Positions 16,930 to 25,763 of a stretch of DNA of 64,000 nucleotides are shown in pieces. The notes beneath the pieces are model-generated. The model was given only the letters and a program-made list of their open reading frames with translations. It did not search any database and had not been told where the DNA came from. Both the position numbers and the translations under genes were made by a program. Where the stretch lies: assembly GCA_934725855.1 (NCBI GenBank), contig CAKVCL010000014.1, positions 21,100-85,099 of the forward strand, in the 5' to 3' direction. The stretch comes from an uncultured Cellulosilyticum sp. (lineage in GTDB: Bacteria > Bacillota > Clostridia > Lachnospirales > Cellulosilyticaceae). The stretch's first letter is position 1. Each line of letters begins with the position of its first letter.

Positions 16930-19110
16930 TTACATTTCTTCAACAGGTGTCTTTTGCAAAAGCAATTCGTCCATTTCTGCTTTTGGTACTTTGACGGTTA
17001 CCTTAAATAAATCTCCATCAATTGTAATCTCTAACATGCCTTGTTGTAAAATGAGTAGGCTTTGGGCAATGGCTAATCCCAAGCCTGAGCCTTCTGTTGT
17101 TCTTGAGGTATCTCCTCTTACAAATCTTTCGGTTAGTTCATTAGGGTCTATATTGAGTGCTTCCTTAGAAATATTTTTTATGGTGCAATATCCATAATTG
17201 TCCTTGCTATATACTTCGATGTAAACTCTTGTATGTGGCATGGCGTATTTGCACACATTGGATAATAAGTTTTCGATAACACGCCACATATGTCTGCCAT
17301 CGCCGTAAGTATAAACTTCTTCCATTTTATCGGTGACTACCATCAGTCCTGCAAGCTCTAATCGGTCTTGATATTCCCCTAGTGCTTGTCCTATAAGTTC
17401 ATCAAAACGTAAAATCTGAATATCTGCTTTTAGATTTCCTGTCACTGCTTTAGAAGCTTCCACCAAATCTTCAACTAATTGTTTAAGTCTATGGCTCCTT
17501 TCGTCTAAAACATTAATATATTCTTTAGCCATCTTATTTTCTATGTTCTCACCTTTTAATAGGTCAATATAACTGATAATAGAGGTTAAAGGTGTTTTTA
17601 AATCATGAGATACATTAGTAATCAGTTCTGTTTTTAACCGTTCACTTTTAATGGATTCTCCAACTGCCTTCTCTAATCCATCTCCCATAGAATTGACTGT
17701 TTGAGCCATTTCATCAAACATAGGAAGTGTAGGCCCTAGTTCTACTTTTCTATCTAGTTCCCCTTCTGTAATGGCTTTTGCCACTTTAAATATCTTTCTA
17801 TAATCTACTAACAGTTTGATCAAGAATACCCCACCAAGCAAGTTCCAGCCTATAATAAAAATCCACGCTACAATTTCATGCCTAAAGTAATACCTAAAGT
17901 AAAGCCTTACGCCTAAACTAAATATTAAATAATCTACCAAACTATTTATCATAATCACTAGGATAATGATAAGGGTTGTCTTGGTTTTACTTCCTGCTGT
18001 CGTATACAAATCTCGGGCTAATCTATACCCCCACATCTGTTCTAAAAATGTTCTACTTTTGATATGTCTTACCCAGCTTGAAATAACTGCTAGTTCTAGT
18101 AATGTAGGAATCATACTTAATACAAAAAATAAAATGATACCTAGAGTCTTATACCTTATTCCTTGTAAACTCACATTCATAACGGGTGACGGTGTACCAA
18201 TCATAAATCCTATACTAAATAAATATAACATCACCCCTAATCCAGCTATTGCTAACTGGACTTCAATAGGTAGTTTATCAAACTGAGAGTACCTGCTCTT
18301 TTTTTCTTTATCTTCACTAGTTTCTTCAGCATACTCCGTGACAAGCACCCAATAAATAAGTAGTACAATATCTAAAATAACTGCAGCCACACACATATTA
18401 TAAAAATTACTTTTTTGCTTTTCAGATCTCATGGCATAATGATAACCTACATAAAAGTCATCCCCTGGAACAAGTTCTTTTTTTAATGCCATATAAATTC
18501 TGTAATTACTCTGCCCTTCAAACACTTCCCCAGCATAATAATTCATATCCATAGCATATTGGTCACTATAGTAAGAAATCTGATGCGGTGAACCATATTT
18601 TAAATTTAAAATATAATACCCATTACCAATCAAATAATTCGAACGATTGGTAAGTTCCCTCATCATTTCCTCTGTGCTGCTACCTTCCATATTCGTCAGG
18701 TATCTTCCCGTCGTTACATCAATCGCAAAGTAATCTAAATTTTTATTAGTTAATACCAGTTCATTTTGAATGGTACTATAATAATTCCTTCGATCTGCTA
18801 AAATGCCTTCTACTGCTTCTTGCTCCGTCATCTCTTTTCCTGAATTTTCAATGAACCTATCAATTTGCTCCTGGGTCACTTCAGAAAAAATCTTCTCTTC
18901 ATCATAGCGTACAATCCAGTCCCTTACATAACCTGCTTTCTTTACAAAAAGCTCCCTAAACTCCGTACTATCAAAATAGCTTTCCTGTTCTGGAATCTCT
19001 ATCATTCCTACAATACTTAAGATAATTACAAAGGTCGTTACATAGATTCCAACTTTAACAAACCATTTTAAAAATCTATTACGCATCAGTTTTTTCAACC
19101 AAGTATCCAC
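16930..19110 (-). CDS. Membrane sensor histidine kinase, 726 residues
   Basis: The order is an N-terminal membrane helix (about 14-35), an extracytoplasmic domain of about 200 residues, a block of several membrane helices (about 240-440), a HAMP-like linker (ITEGELDRKVELG), HisKA with NVSHDLKTPLTSI (His near residue 500) and HATPase with NLLSNVCKYAM and GSGLGLAIAQ. Mixed sensing through a large outer domain plus several membrane helices is common for clostridial envelope-stress kinases. The start is GTG at 19108-19110, preceded by GGTGG, and it overlaps the response-regulator gene by 32 bases. The signal is unknown. Confidence 0.85.
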   Translation of the reverse strand: MDTWLKKLMRNRFLKWFVKVGIYVTTFVIILSIVGMIEIPEQESYFDSTEFRELFVKKAGYVRDWIVRYDEEKIFSEVTQEQIDRFIENSGKEMTEQEAVEGILADRRNYYSTIQNELVLTNKNLDYFAIDVTTGRYLTNMEGSSTEEMMRELTNRSNYLIGNGYYILNLKYGSPHQISYYSDQYAMDMNYYAGEVFEGQSNYRIYMALKKELVPGDDFYVGYHYAMRSEKQKSNFYNMCVAAVILDIVLLIYWVLVTEYAEETSEDKEKKSRYSQFDKLPIEVQLAIAGLGVMLYLFSIGFMIGTPSPVMNVSLQGIRYKTLGIILFFVLSMIPTLLELAVISSWVRHIKSRTFLEQMWGYRLARDLYTTAGSKTKTTLIIILVIMINSLVDYLIFSLGVRLYFRYYFRHEIVAWIFIIGWNLLGGVFLIKLLVDYRKIFKVAKAITEGELDRKVELGPTLPMFDEMAQTVNSMGDGLEKAVGESIKSERLKTELITNVSHDLKTPLTSIISYIDLLKGENIENKMAKEYINVLDERSHRLKQLVEDLVEASKAVTGNLKADIQILRFDELIGQALGEYQDRLELAGLMVVTDKMEEVYTYGDGRHMWRVIENLLSNVCKYAMPHTRVYIEVYSKDNYGYCTIKNISKEALNIDPNELTERFVRGDTSRTTEGSGLGLAIAQSLLILQQGMLEITIDGDLFKVTVKVPKAEMDELLLQKTPVEEM

Positions 19111-19774
19111 TTCCCCACACCACCTTTATATATTTAGGCTCTTTTGGATTAATCTCTATTTTTTCTCTTAATCTTCTAATATGAACAGCTACTGTATTTT
19201 CAGGTGCAAAAGGTGTATCATGCCAAACATTTTCATAAATTTGATGCATAGATAACACTTTACCCATATTACTCATTAAATAAACTAAAATCTTATACTC
19301 TGTAGGCGTTAACCTTACAATTTCGCCATCCAAATAAACTGTTCCACTTTGCGTATCCACACTTAATCCACCTGTTACAAGTGTCTGAGGTTTTTGCTCT
19401 AATGCACCTAAAGTCACATATCTTCTAAGCTGTGACTTCACTCTAGCTAATAACTCTAATGTATTAAAAGGTTTGGTCACATAATCGTCTGCTCCAAAGT
19501 TAAGACCCGCAATCTTATCTGTGTCTTCACTTTTAGCAGATAAAATAATAATAGGAATATTTTTTTCCTGCCTAATTTTTAATGTGGTAGAAAGCCCATC
19601 TAGTCCTGGCATCATAACATCTAATAAAATAAGATGAATTTCTTTCTTTTTAATAATCTCTAAAGCTTCTAACCCATTATAGGCTTTAACAACTTGATAC
19701 CCTTCCTTTTGCAAATGTAACGCAATAGAATTTACAATAAGCGGATCATCATCACATACTAAAATGGTATACAT
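19079..19774 (-). CDS. OmpR-family response regulator (VanR-like)
   Basis: Receiver residues are clear: CDDDP acidic pair, phospho-acceptor Asp in LILLDVMMPGLDG, LSAKSEDTDK and DDYVTKPFN. The winged helix follows with LTPTEYKILVYLMSNMGKVL and VAVHIRRLREKIE. A TTG-started frame opens at 19789, but its second and third codons are the SD GGAGG, so the ATG at 19772-19774 is taken as the start. It overlaps the downstream kinase gene, indicating coupled translation. Together with the small membrane gene upstream it forms a three-gene sensory operon. Confidence 0.88.
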   Translation of the reverse strand: MYTILVCDDDPLIVNSIALHLQKEGYQVVKAYNGLEALEIIKKKEIHLILLDVMMPGLDGLSTTLKIRQEKNIPIIILSAKSEDTDKIAGLNFGADDYVTKPFNTLELLARVKSQLRRYVTLGALEQKPQTLVTGGLSVDTQSGTVYLDGEIVRLTPTEYKILVYLMSNMGKVLSMHQIYENVWHDTPFAPENTVAVHIRRLREKIEINPKEPKYIKVVWGSGYLVEKTDA

Positions 19775-19815
19775 ATTCTTATCCTCCAAATCTTATCTCA
19801 CGAATGAATTTACAA

Positions 19816-20172
19816 TTAACCTTGTCCAAAAAACTTATCTTTGATTACTTTTAGAGCAGTGTCAATCAACTCTCCTAACACTAAAATACCAAACAGTTTA
19901 GGATATTTAAATGGTGTATATAGAAATATTCCTATACTTAAAACTAAAAATAATAATGTCAAAATCAAAATAGGCCATTTTAACTCTTCATCAAGCATAG
20001 TAAGCAAACTACTTTCTATATACGCTTCATAGTGCAGATTCATTAATCTATCGATTATAAAAAATGCCCAAAAAACATAGGATTTTTGACTATATGTATA
20101 AAGATACATGATTAAAATTGTAATATACGTAATCATTACGACTACGATCGGAAATTTTTCCTCTTTTTCCAT
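19816..20172 (-). CDS. Small membrane protein, first gene of the sensory operon
   Basis: A 118-residue protein of unknown family. It has hydrophobic segments at about residues 9-26 (VVVMITYITILIMYLYTY), 31-43 (short) and 66-86 (WPILILTLLFLVLSIGIFLY), and a charged C-terminus ending KVIKDKFFGQG. No signal-cleavage site is visible. It stops 41 bases before the response-regulator ATG, so it may be an accessory input or output of the two-component pair. GGGAGA before the ATG supports the start. Confidence 0.6.
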   Translation of the reverse strand: MEKEEKFPIVVVMITYITILIMYLYTYSQKSYVFWAFFIIDRLMNLHYEAYIESSLLTMLDEELKWPILILTLLFLVLSIGIFLYTPFKYPKLFGILVLGELIDTALKVIKDKFFGQG

Positions 20173-20315
20173 AAAATTCTCCCACCCATCTACATAATCT
20201 TTATCTATACATTACTTTTATACTACTCTCAGCCTAAACTATAGCTCTATTGTATGAAGTCTCTATTAACAATATAAAGATTTTTGCTTCTCAAAAATAT
20301 TATTATATCATCCAC

Positions 20316-20474
20316 TTATTCACATTTATATATTTCACAATTTATCCACAGATTTAAATTACTTTTCCTCAAATTTTCCTATTTATTTTAGATTAATCCA
20401 CAAATTTATGTTTTCTATCAACATTTTGTGAATAACTTTATGCAATATGTGAATTGTTTTCAATTTTATCCACA
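20316..20474. promoter_or_regulatory. Cluster of DnaA-box-like sites
   Basis: TTATTCACA at 20316-20324, TTATCCACA at 20342-20350 and 20466-20474, and TGTGAATAA (reverse of TTATTCACA) at 20427-20435 all fit TTATNCACA exactly. Weaker matches are TAATCCACA (20394-20402) and TGTGAATTG (20448-20456). DnaA binds such 9-mers at oriC, at titration sites and at some promoters. No dnaA, dnaN or other origin gene is nearby, so the role is unknown. Confidence 0.6.
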
Positions 20475-20675
20475 TAGTCAAACTTATTATTTTATGTGCT
20501 TCTTAAAAATATTATTCATTCACCCTTCATCCATCCTTTTGTTTACTTTTTAACAGTGTACCATATCCCCATGCACTGATCCAAATATTAGCTCCCTACC
20601 TTATTCTTAATTTGTCTTATAAATTAAACCTTTTTCAATCTTACATATTATACCTATATTTACTTTATTTTATGA

Positions 20676-20705
20676 TTGACAAATAAATAACAGGCATGCT
20701 ATGAT
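20676..20705 (+). promoter_or_regulatory. adhE promoter
   Basis: TTGACA (20676-20681) and TATGAT (20700-20705) are 18 bases apart. Transcription from about 20712 would give a leader of about 125 bases. The -35 region overlaps a weak Rex-like sequence, TTGACAAATAAATAACAG. Confidence 0.7.
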
Positions 20706-20763
20706 GCAAATAGAATAAAAAAAATAATATTATTCTATACAGTTATTTATTTTTTCTTATATT

Positions 20764-20781
20764 TTGTTAAATTAATAACAA
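20764..20781. promoter_or_regulatory. Rex operator upstream of adhE
   Basis: TTGTTAAATTAATAACAA is an 18-base near-palindrome with 13 of 14 matches to the Rex consensus TTGTTAANNNNTTAACAA. Rex is the NADH/NAD+ sensor that represses fermentation genes in Firmicutes. The site lies about 50 bases downstream of the predicted start and would act as a roadblock. Confidence 0.82.
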
Positions 20782-20837
20782 CCTATAAGAAAACTTAAAC
20801 TCATATAACTTACAAATTTTAAGGGAGGCTATTTACG

Positions 20838-23486
20838 ATGGCAGAAAACAAAAATGCTAAAGAAGCAGCACCTCAATTAGACGCTGCTCAAGAAGCTGCT
20901 AAAATGGTAGATGAATTAGTTCAAAAAGCTAAAGTTGCTCTTCAAGAGTACAGAAAACTTAACCAAGAACAAATCGATGAAATCACTAAAGCAATGGCTC
21001 TTGCTGGTCTTTCAAATCAAATGAAACTTGCAAAAATGGCTGTTGAAGAAACAGGTCGTGGTATTTTCGAAGATAAAGTAACAAAAAATATCTTCTCTAC
21101 AGAATATATCTACCACAGCATCAAACACGAAAAAACTGTTGGTATTATTGAAGATAATGAAGATGAAGGATACATCGAAGTTGCTGAACCAGTTGGTATC
21201 GTAGCTGGTGTTACACCAACAACAAACCCAACTTCTACTGCAATGTTCAAATCAATCATCTGCGCTAAAACACGTAACCCAATCATCTTTGGTTTCCACC
21301 CAGCTGCTCAAAACTGTTCACGTGAAGCTGCTATGATCGTTAGAGATGCAGCTATTAAAGCAGGTGCTCCAGAAAACTGTATCCAATGGATTGAAAAACC
21401 TTCAATCGAAGCAACTACAGCTCTTATGAATCACCCAGACATCGCTACTGTACTTGCTACAGGTGGTGCTGCAATGGTTCGTTCAGCTTACTCTACTGGT
21501 AAACCAGCTCTTGGTGTTGGCCCTGGTAACGTTCCAGCTTTCGTTGAGAAAACAGCAAACCTTGAACAATCACTTACAGATATCATCCTTTCTAAATCAT
21601 TTGATAATGGTATGATTTGTGCTTCTGAACAAGCTGCTATCATCGAAGCTCCTATTTATGATAAAGCTGTAGCATTTATGAAAACTAAAGGTTGCTACTT
21701 CGCAACTAAAGAAGAAATCAAAAAACTTGAACCAGTTGTTATCGATCCAAAACGTAACATGGCTGGTCCTAACGTAGTAGGTAAATCTCCAGTAGATATC
21801 GCTGCTCAAGCTGGTATCACAATTCCTGCTGATACAAAAGTACTTTGTGTTGAACTTGACGGTGTTGGTGAAGCTTATCCACTTTCAAGAGAAAAACTTT
21901 CTCCAGTACTTGCTATCGTTAAAGCTAAAGACGTTGAAGATGGTTTTGCTAAAGCTGAAGCAATGCTTGACCTTGGTGGACGTGGACATACAGCAGTTAT
22001 CCATACAACAAACCAAGAACTTATCGATGCATATGGCGAAAAAATGGAAGCTTGCCGTATCATTGTAAACTCTCCATCTTCATTTGGTGGTATCGGTGAC
22101 GTTTACAACTCTCTTATGCCTTCATTAACACTTGGTTGTGGTTCTTACGGTCATAACTCTGTTTCTGAAAACGTTACATGCAAACACCTTATCAATACAA
22201 AGAGAATTGCAAAAAGGAGATTAAATATGCAATGGTTTAAAATCCCTTCAAAAATTTATTTTGAGCCAGGATCAGTTCAATACCTTGCTAAAATGCCAGA
22301 TATCCACCGTGCAATGATCGTAGCTGACCCAATGATGGTTAAATTAGGTTATGTAGAACGTCTTACATATCAATTATCTAAAAATCTTAACAACGTAACA
22401 GTTGAAATCTTCGACCAAGTTGAACCAGATCCAGACTTAACTACAGTACGTAAAGGTGTTCAAGTTGCTAACGCATTTAAACCAGACGTATTCATCGCTC
22501 TTGGTGGTGGTTCTGCAATGGATGCTGCTAAAGCTATGTGGTTATTCTATGAATATCCAGATTCAGACTTCATCGGTATGGCTCAAAAATTCATGGATAT
22601 CCGTAAACGTGTTTACAAATTCCCTAAAATGGGCCGCTTAGCTAAAATGGTATCTATCCCAACAACATCTGGTACAGGTTCAGAAGTAACATCATTCGCA
22701 GTTATCTCTGATAAATCTAAAAACATGAAATACCCACTTGCTGACTACGAATTAACTCCAGACGTAGCTATCATTGACCCTGAATTCGTTATGTCAGTTC
22801 CAGCTGGTGCAACAGCAGATACAGGTCTTGACGTATTAACACATGCTATTGAAGCTTATGTATCTATCTTAGCTTCTGATTACACAGATGCCCTTGCACT
22901 TCATGCTATTAAATTAGTATTTGAATACTTACCACGTTCTTACAAAAATGGTGCTAAAGACCCTGAAGCTAGAGAAAAAATGCACAACGCATCATGTATG
23001 GCAGGTATGGCATTTACTAACGCATTCCTTGGTGTATGTCACTCATTAGCTCATAAACTTGGTGGTGAATTCCACGTAGCTCATGGTCGTGCAAATGCTA
23101 TCCTTTTACCACACGTTATCGAATACAATGGTGAAACAAATCCATCTAAATTCATGGCTTGGCCAAAATATGGTAAATTCATAGCTCCAGAAAGATACCA
23201 AGATATCGCTAAAATGTTAGGTCTTCCAGCTGCAACTCCAGAAGAAGGTGTTAAATCACTTGCTAATGCAGTAAGAAACTTAATGAAAGAAGTTAATATC
23301 CCATTAACACTTAAAGATATGAAAACTCGTGATGGTGCACCATACATTGATGAAAAAGTTTACCTTGAAACAATCGAACCATTATCATACAAAGCATTCG
23401 AAGATCAATGTACAACAGCTAACCCAAGACTTCCTAAAGTTACTGAACTTCAAGAACTTTACAGAAAAGCTTACTATGGTAAATAA
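20838..23486 (+). CDS. adhE: Bifunctional acetaldehyde-CoA / alcohol dehydrogenase
   Basis: AdhE reduces acetyl-CoA to acetaldehyde and then ethanol, regenerating NAD+; it assembles into cytoplasmic spirosomes. Residues 1-440 form the aldehyde dehydrogenase, with catalytic Cys near 261 in GMICASEQAA. Residues about 450-882 form the iron-dependent alcohol dehydrogenase (GGGSAMDAAKAMW for NAD; iron ligands in LDVLTHAIEAY, GVCHSLAHKLGG and HVAHGRANA). At 882 residues it has the usual length. Codon use is strikingly uniform (GCT, GGT, CCA, AAA, CTT preferred), as expected for a very abundant protein. GGGAGG precedes the ATG; transcription is predicted to be Rex-controlled. Confidence 0.96.
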   Translation: MAENKNAKEAAPQLDAAQEAAKMVDELVQKAKVALQEYRKLNQEQIDEITKAMALAGLSNQMKLAKMAVEETGRGIFEDKVTKNIFSTEYIYHSIKHEKTVGIIEDNEDEGYIEVAEPVGIVAGVTPTTNPTSTAMFKSIICAKTRNPIIFGFHPAAQNCSREAAMIVRDAAIKAGAPENCIQWIEKPSIEATTALMNHPDIATVLATGGAAMVRSAYSTGKPALGVGPGNVPAFVEKTANLEQSLTDIILSKSFDNGMICASEQAAIIEAPIYDKAVAFMKTKGCYFATKEEIKKLEPVVIDPKRNMAGPNVVGKSPVDIAAQAGITIPADTKVLCVELDGVGEAYPLSREKLSPVLAIVKAKDVEDGFAKAEAMLDLGGRGHTAVIHTTNQELIDAYGEKMEACRIIVNSPSSFGGIGDVYNSLMPSLTLGCGSYGHNSVSENVTCKHLINTKRIAKRRLNMQWFKIPSKIYFEPGSVQYLAKMPDIHRAMIVADPMMVKLGYVERLTYQLSKNLNNVTVEIFDQVEPDPDLTTVRKGVQVANAFKPDVFIALGGGSAMDAAKAMWLFYEYPDSDFIGMAQKFMDIRKRVYKFPKMGRLAKMVSIPTTSGTGSEVTSFAVISDKSKNMKYPLADYELTPDVAIIDPEFVMSVPAGATADTGLDVLTHAIEAYVSILASDYTDALALHAIKLVFEYLPRSYKNGAKDPEAREKMHNASCMAGMAFTNAFLGVCHSLAHKLGGEFHVAHGRANAILLPHVIEYNGETNPSKFMAWPKYGKFIAPERYQDIAKMLGLPAATPEEGVKSLANAVRNLMKEVNIPLTLKDMKTRDGAPYIDEKVYLETIEPLSYKAFEDQCTTANPRLPKVTELQELYRKAYYGK

Positions 23487-23516
23487 TCCATCTGGGTTAA
23501 TCGCATAAATATTAAA

Positions 23517-23565
23517 ATAAAAGGAACCGTCACACTAACTAATTAGTGTGACGGTTCCTTTTATT
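23517..23565. terminator. adhE terminator
   Basis: AAGGAACCGTCACACTA (23521-23537) pairs perfectly with 23544-23560 around a six-base loop, followed by TTTTATT. It also faces the minus-strand HEPN pseudogene ending at 23579 and can serve both. Confidence 0.88.
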
Positions 23566-23578
23566 ACTCATTTAATTT

Positions 23579-24274
23579 TTAGGTTTCATTCATTATTTCT
23601 CTATGAACTATTTCAATAAAGTTGGAAACTAAAGTGATATATTTATTAACATCTTTAGAATCTATATTATTAAGTACACCGCTACTATTATCTCTATCTG
23701 TTTGGTGTGCTATTGCATTTCTTCTTTTATAAAGATCCTTCAAATCATTAGCTAATGTACTATTATCACTTATTTCTGTCGCAGCTATATTAAAGATGTT
23801 TTTTGTACTAATCAGACTCAATTGCCCTTTAATTTTTTCAGGTTCCAAAAATGTCTTGTGATGATTTCTATGAACTATTTCTGCATCTAACCAATCTACA
23901 CTTTCTGGACTTGCAATTGCTTTTTCTACTGTTTCTAGGGATACTATAAATTCTTTATAACTCTTCGTCCTAGTTCTTTCACGTTTAAATATCTTTAGTA
24001 TTCCATACTTCACAATCTCATGCATATAGAAATCCATAGTACTTAATAGAAACACAACTTGACTCCTTAAAATATCCTTACTCTCTTGTGTTAAGCCTTC
24101 TTACTCTAATCTTGTAACCATATCAAATTTACTTTTAATGCTATCTATGTTAGTTCTAAAATTTTCTATTATATGATCTGCTTCTATATCTGGTAATATT
24201 GCTGGTTGTTTATCTCTTGTTCCCTCTGTTCTATCTAAGCTAATCTCTTGTAAAAATTTTCCCAAATTATTCAC
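23579..24274 (-). pseudogene. HEPN-domain protein gene with an in-frame stop codon
   Basis: Read from GTG at 24272-24274, which overlaps the stop of the upstream ATPase gene, one frame of 231 codons runs to 23579. It is broken only by TAA at 24101-24103 (context RLE-stop-EGL). The part after the stop has SQVVFLLSTMDFYMHEIVKY and, near the end, LYKRRNAIAHQTD. The R-X4-H motif RNAIAH is the RNase signature of HEPN domains, and the general pattern recalls RiboL-PSP or MAE-type HEPN families. The overlap with an AAA ATPase gene suggests a two-gene defence or toxin module. Restart at GTG 24053-24055 could still give a 158-residue C-terminal protein with the catalytic motif. One base substitution would restore the gene. 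Confidence 0.75.
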
Positions 24275-25520
24275 CTAACCAATCTTTAACTAAATTATTA
24301 CCTAGATATGGAATAGCTCCATATTTACCTGATATATAACCTTTTTCTATATTTTCATCTTTTCTAACGTTTTTTAAATCAGCTAATGAGTACATATCTG
24401 AAGCATAATCTGCTGAATTTTTTTCTACAAACCATATTTGGTCTCTTCTAAATTGATTTAAATCTAATAAATTAGTATCATGAGTTGTAAATATTAATTG
24501 AGCATTTTTTGTATTTATTTTAGGATTATTAAATAATTCTATTATCCTAGTTACCATATAAGGATGTAAACTAGTTTCTAATTCATCAAATATTAATATC
24601 TTCCCTTCTTTAAGAATTTCAATCAGAGGCCCTCCCAATGCAAAAATCTTTTGTATCCCCATAGATTCCTCTGAATAATCAATATCCATTCCATTATATC
24701 TAAACTTAACTTCTGAATTAATCTGCTTTTTATTAAGTAATAGTATTCTTAATGGCTCAGGTATATCTGTAGGTAATTTATCTGTTGTGACTTCATTTAT
24801 TTCTAATTTTGCTTTAATTTCATTTACCCCTATATTCATATCTTTTAATAGATTTAACAGCATTTTTTTATCATCACTATTTTTTTCAATCTTTCTTATA
24901 GTATATTCCTTCCAATTACTGTCTCTTACATTTTCATTTACAACTATAGTGTCTTTTAGATAGATAAATGGTTCTAAAATTTCATTCAAGTTACTCCATG
25001 ATGCAGCTGTAGAAATAAACAATCTATTTATCTTTCTCTTGCTTGCTTGAATCTCAACCAATTCTTTTTTATACTTTTCACCAAAACTATACTTTTCATC
25101 TTCACGTTCAAATATTTTAGCCTGCTTACCATTAGGAAAATGATATAAATATTCTTTAGTAACATTACTTTCTGTTACTTCTAATCCATAAGCATATCTG
25201 CTTTTATTCGCTATAAACTGTATTTCAAACATACTTGGAGTATTTGATGGGGCTAACTTATGTGGGAAATAAGGAATACTATCCCCTTCTTGAAAATTTA
25301 TACAATTACTTACTAAGAACTTAACATATCCCATAGCAGTAATAATATTTGTCTTTCCTGCACCATTTGCTCCATAAATAACCGCACTTCTTAACACTGA
25401 AATTTTATCATTATAGCTAAATACCCTTTCAGGCAAAGTAGTATCTTTTGTAGCTAATAATGAAAATGTTATTGGATTTCTTATTGACCTAAAGTTACTA
25501 CATCTAAACTGTATTATCAT
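24267..25520 (-). CDS. AAA family ATPase (AAA15/AbiLii-like), defence-associated type
   Basis: The 417-residue protein begins FRCSNFRSIRNPITFSL, like OLD/RecF-type and AAA15 ATPases. It has Walker A YGANGAGKTNIITA (about residues 48-61), an ABC-like YSEESMGIQKIFALGG region and Walker B ILIFDELETSLHP, followed by IFTTHDTNLLD. No nuclease domain is fused to the C-terminus, so the effector is presumably the overlapping HEPN gene. ATPases of this group occur in abortive-infection and anti-phage modules; this assignment is from family knowledge and context. AGAGGG precedes the ATG. The gene is intact, unlike its partner. Confidence 0.78.
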   Translation of the reverse strand: MIIQFRCSNFRSIRNPITFSLLATKDTTLPERVFSYNDKISVLRSAVIYGANGAGKTNIITAMGYVKFLVSNCINFQEGDSIPYFPHKLAPSNTPSMFEIQFIANKSRYAYGLEVTESNVTKEYLYHFPNGKQAKIFEREDEKYSFGEKYKKELVEIQASKRKINRLFISTAASWSNLNEILEPFIYLKDTIVVNENVRDSNWKEYTIRKIEKNSDDKKMLLNLLKDMNIGVNEIKAKLEINEVTTDKLPTDIPEPLRILLLNKKQINSEVKFRYNGMDIDYSEESMGIQKIFALGGPLIEILKEGKILIFDELETSLHPYMVTRIIELFNNPKINTKNAQLIFTTHDTNLLDLNQFRRDQIWFVEKNSADYASDMYSLADLKNVRKDENIEKGYISGKYGAIPYLGNNLVKDWLGE

Positions 25521-25763
25521 ACATAACCCTCTTTTCAGAAATATATTTCTATTATATCCTATATGATATGATTTAAATACTGTTTTTGTGATTTTTCCTC
25601 AAATATGATATATATTTTCTTTATAAAATCAAATTTATACTTTAAAAAATCACAGATAGGTTAAATCTAATTTATTGTCCTGTTCGCTAATTCTTATGAT
25701 ATAATGTAGGCATCAAAAATCTCATCTAACAATAAAACACGAATAATCTCGAGGTGAAATGCA

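Larger units (their letters stand above)
20173..20837. other. 665-base regulatory region upstream of adhE
   Basis: No gene is visible. The left half (20316-20474) holds a cluster of DnaA-box-like 9-mers. The right half holds the adhE promoter and one strong and one weak Rex-type site. These are listed separately. The region is very AT-rich. Confidence 0.7.

Noticed and set aside
20316..20474. Chromosomal replication origin
   Set aside because: DnaA boxes are present, but dnaA, dnaN, gyrase, rpmH and similar origin genes are absent, so only a DnaA-box cluster is claimed.
23521..23560. GGAACCGTCACAC hairpin as part of the dispersed motif
   Set aside because: It is a perfect terminator stem; the core CCTGTCCC is absent.
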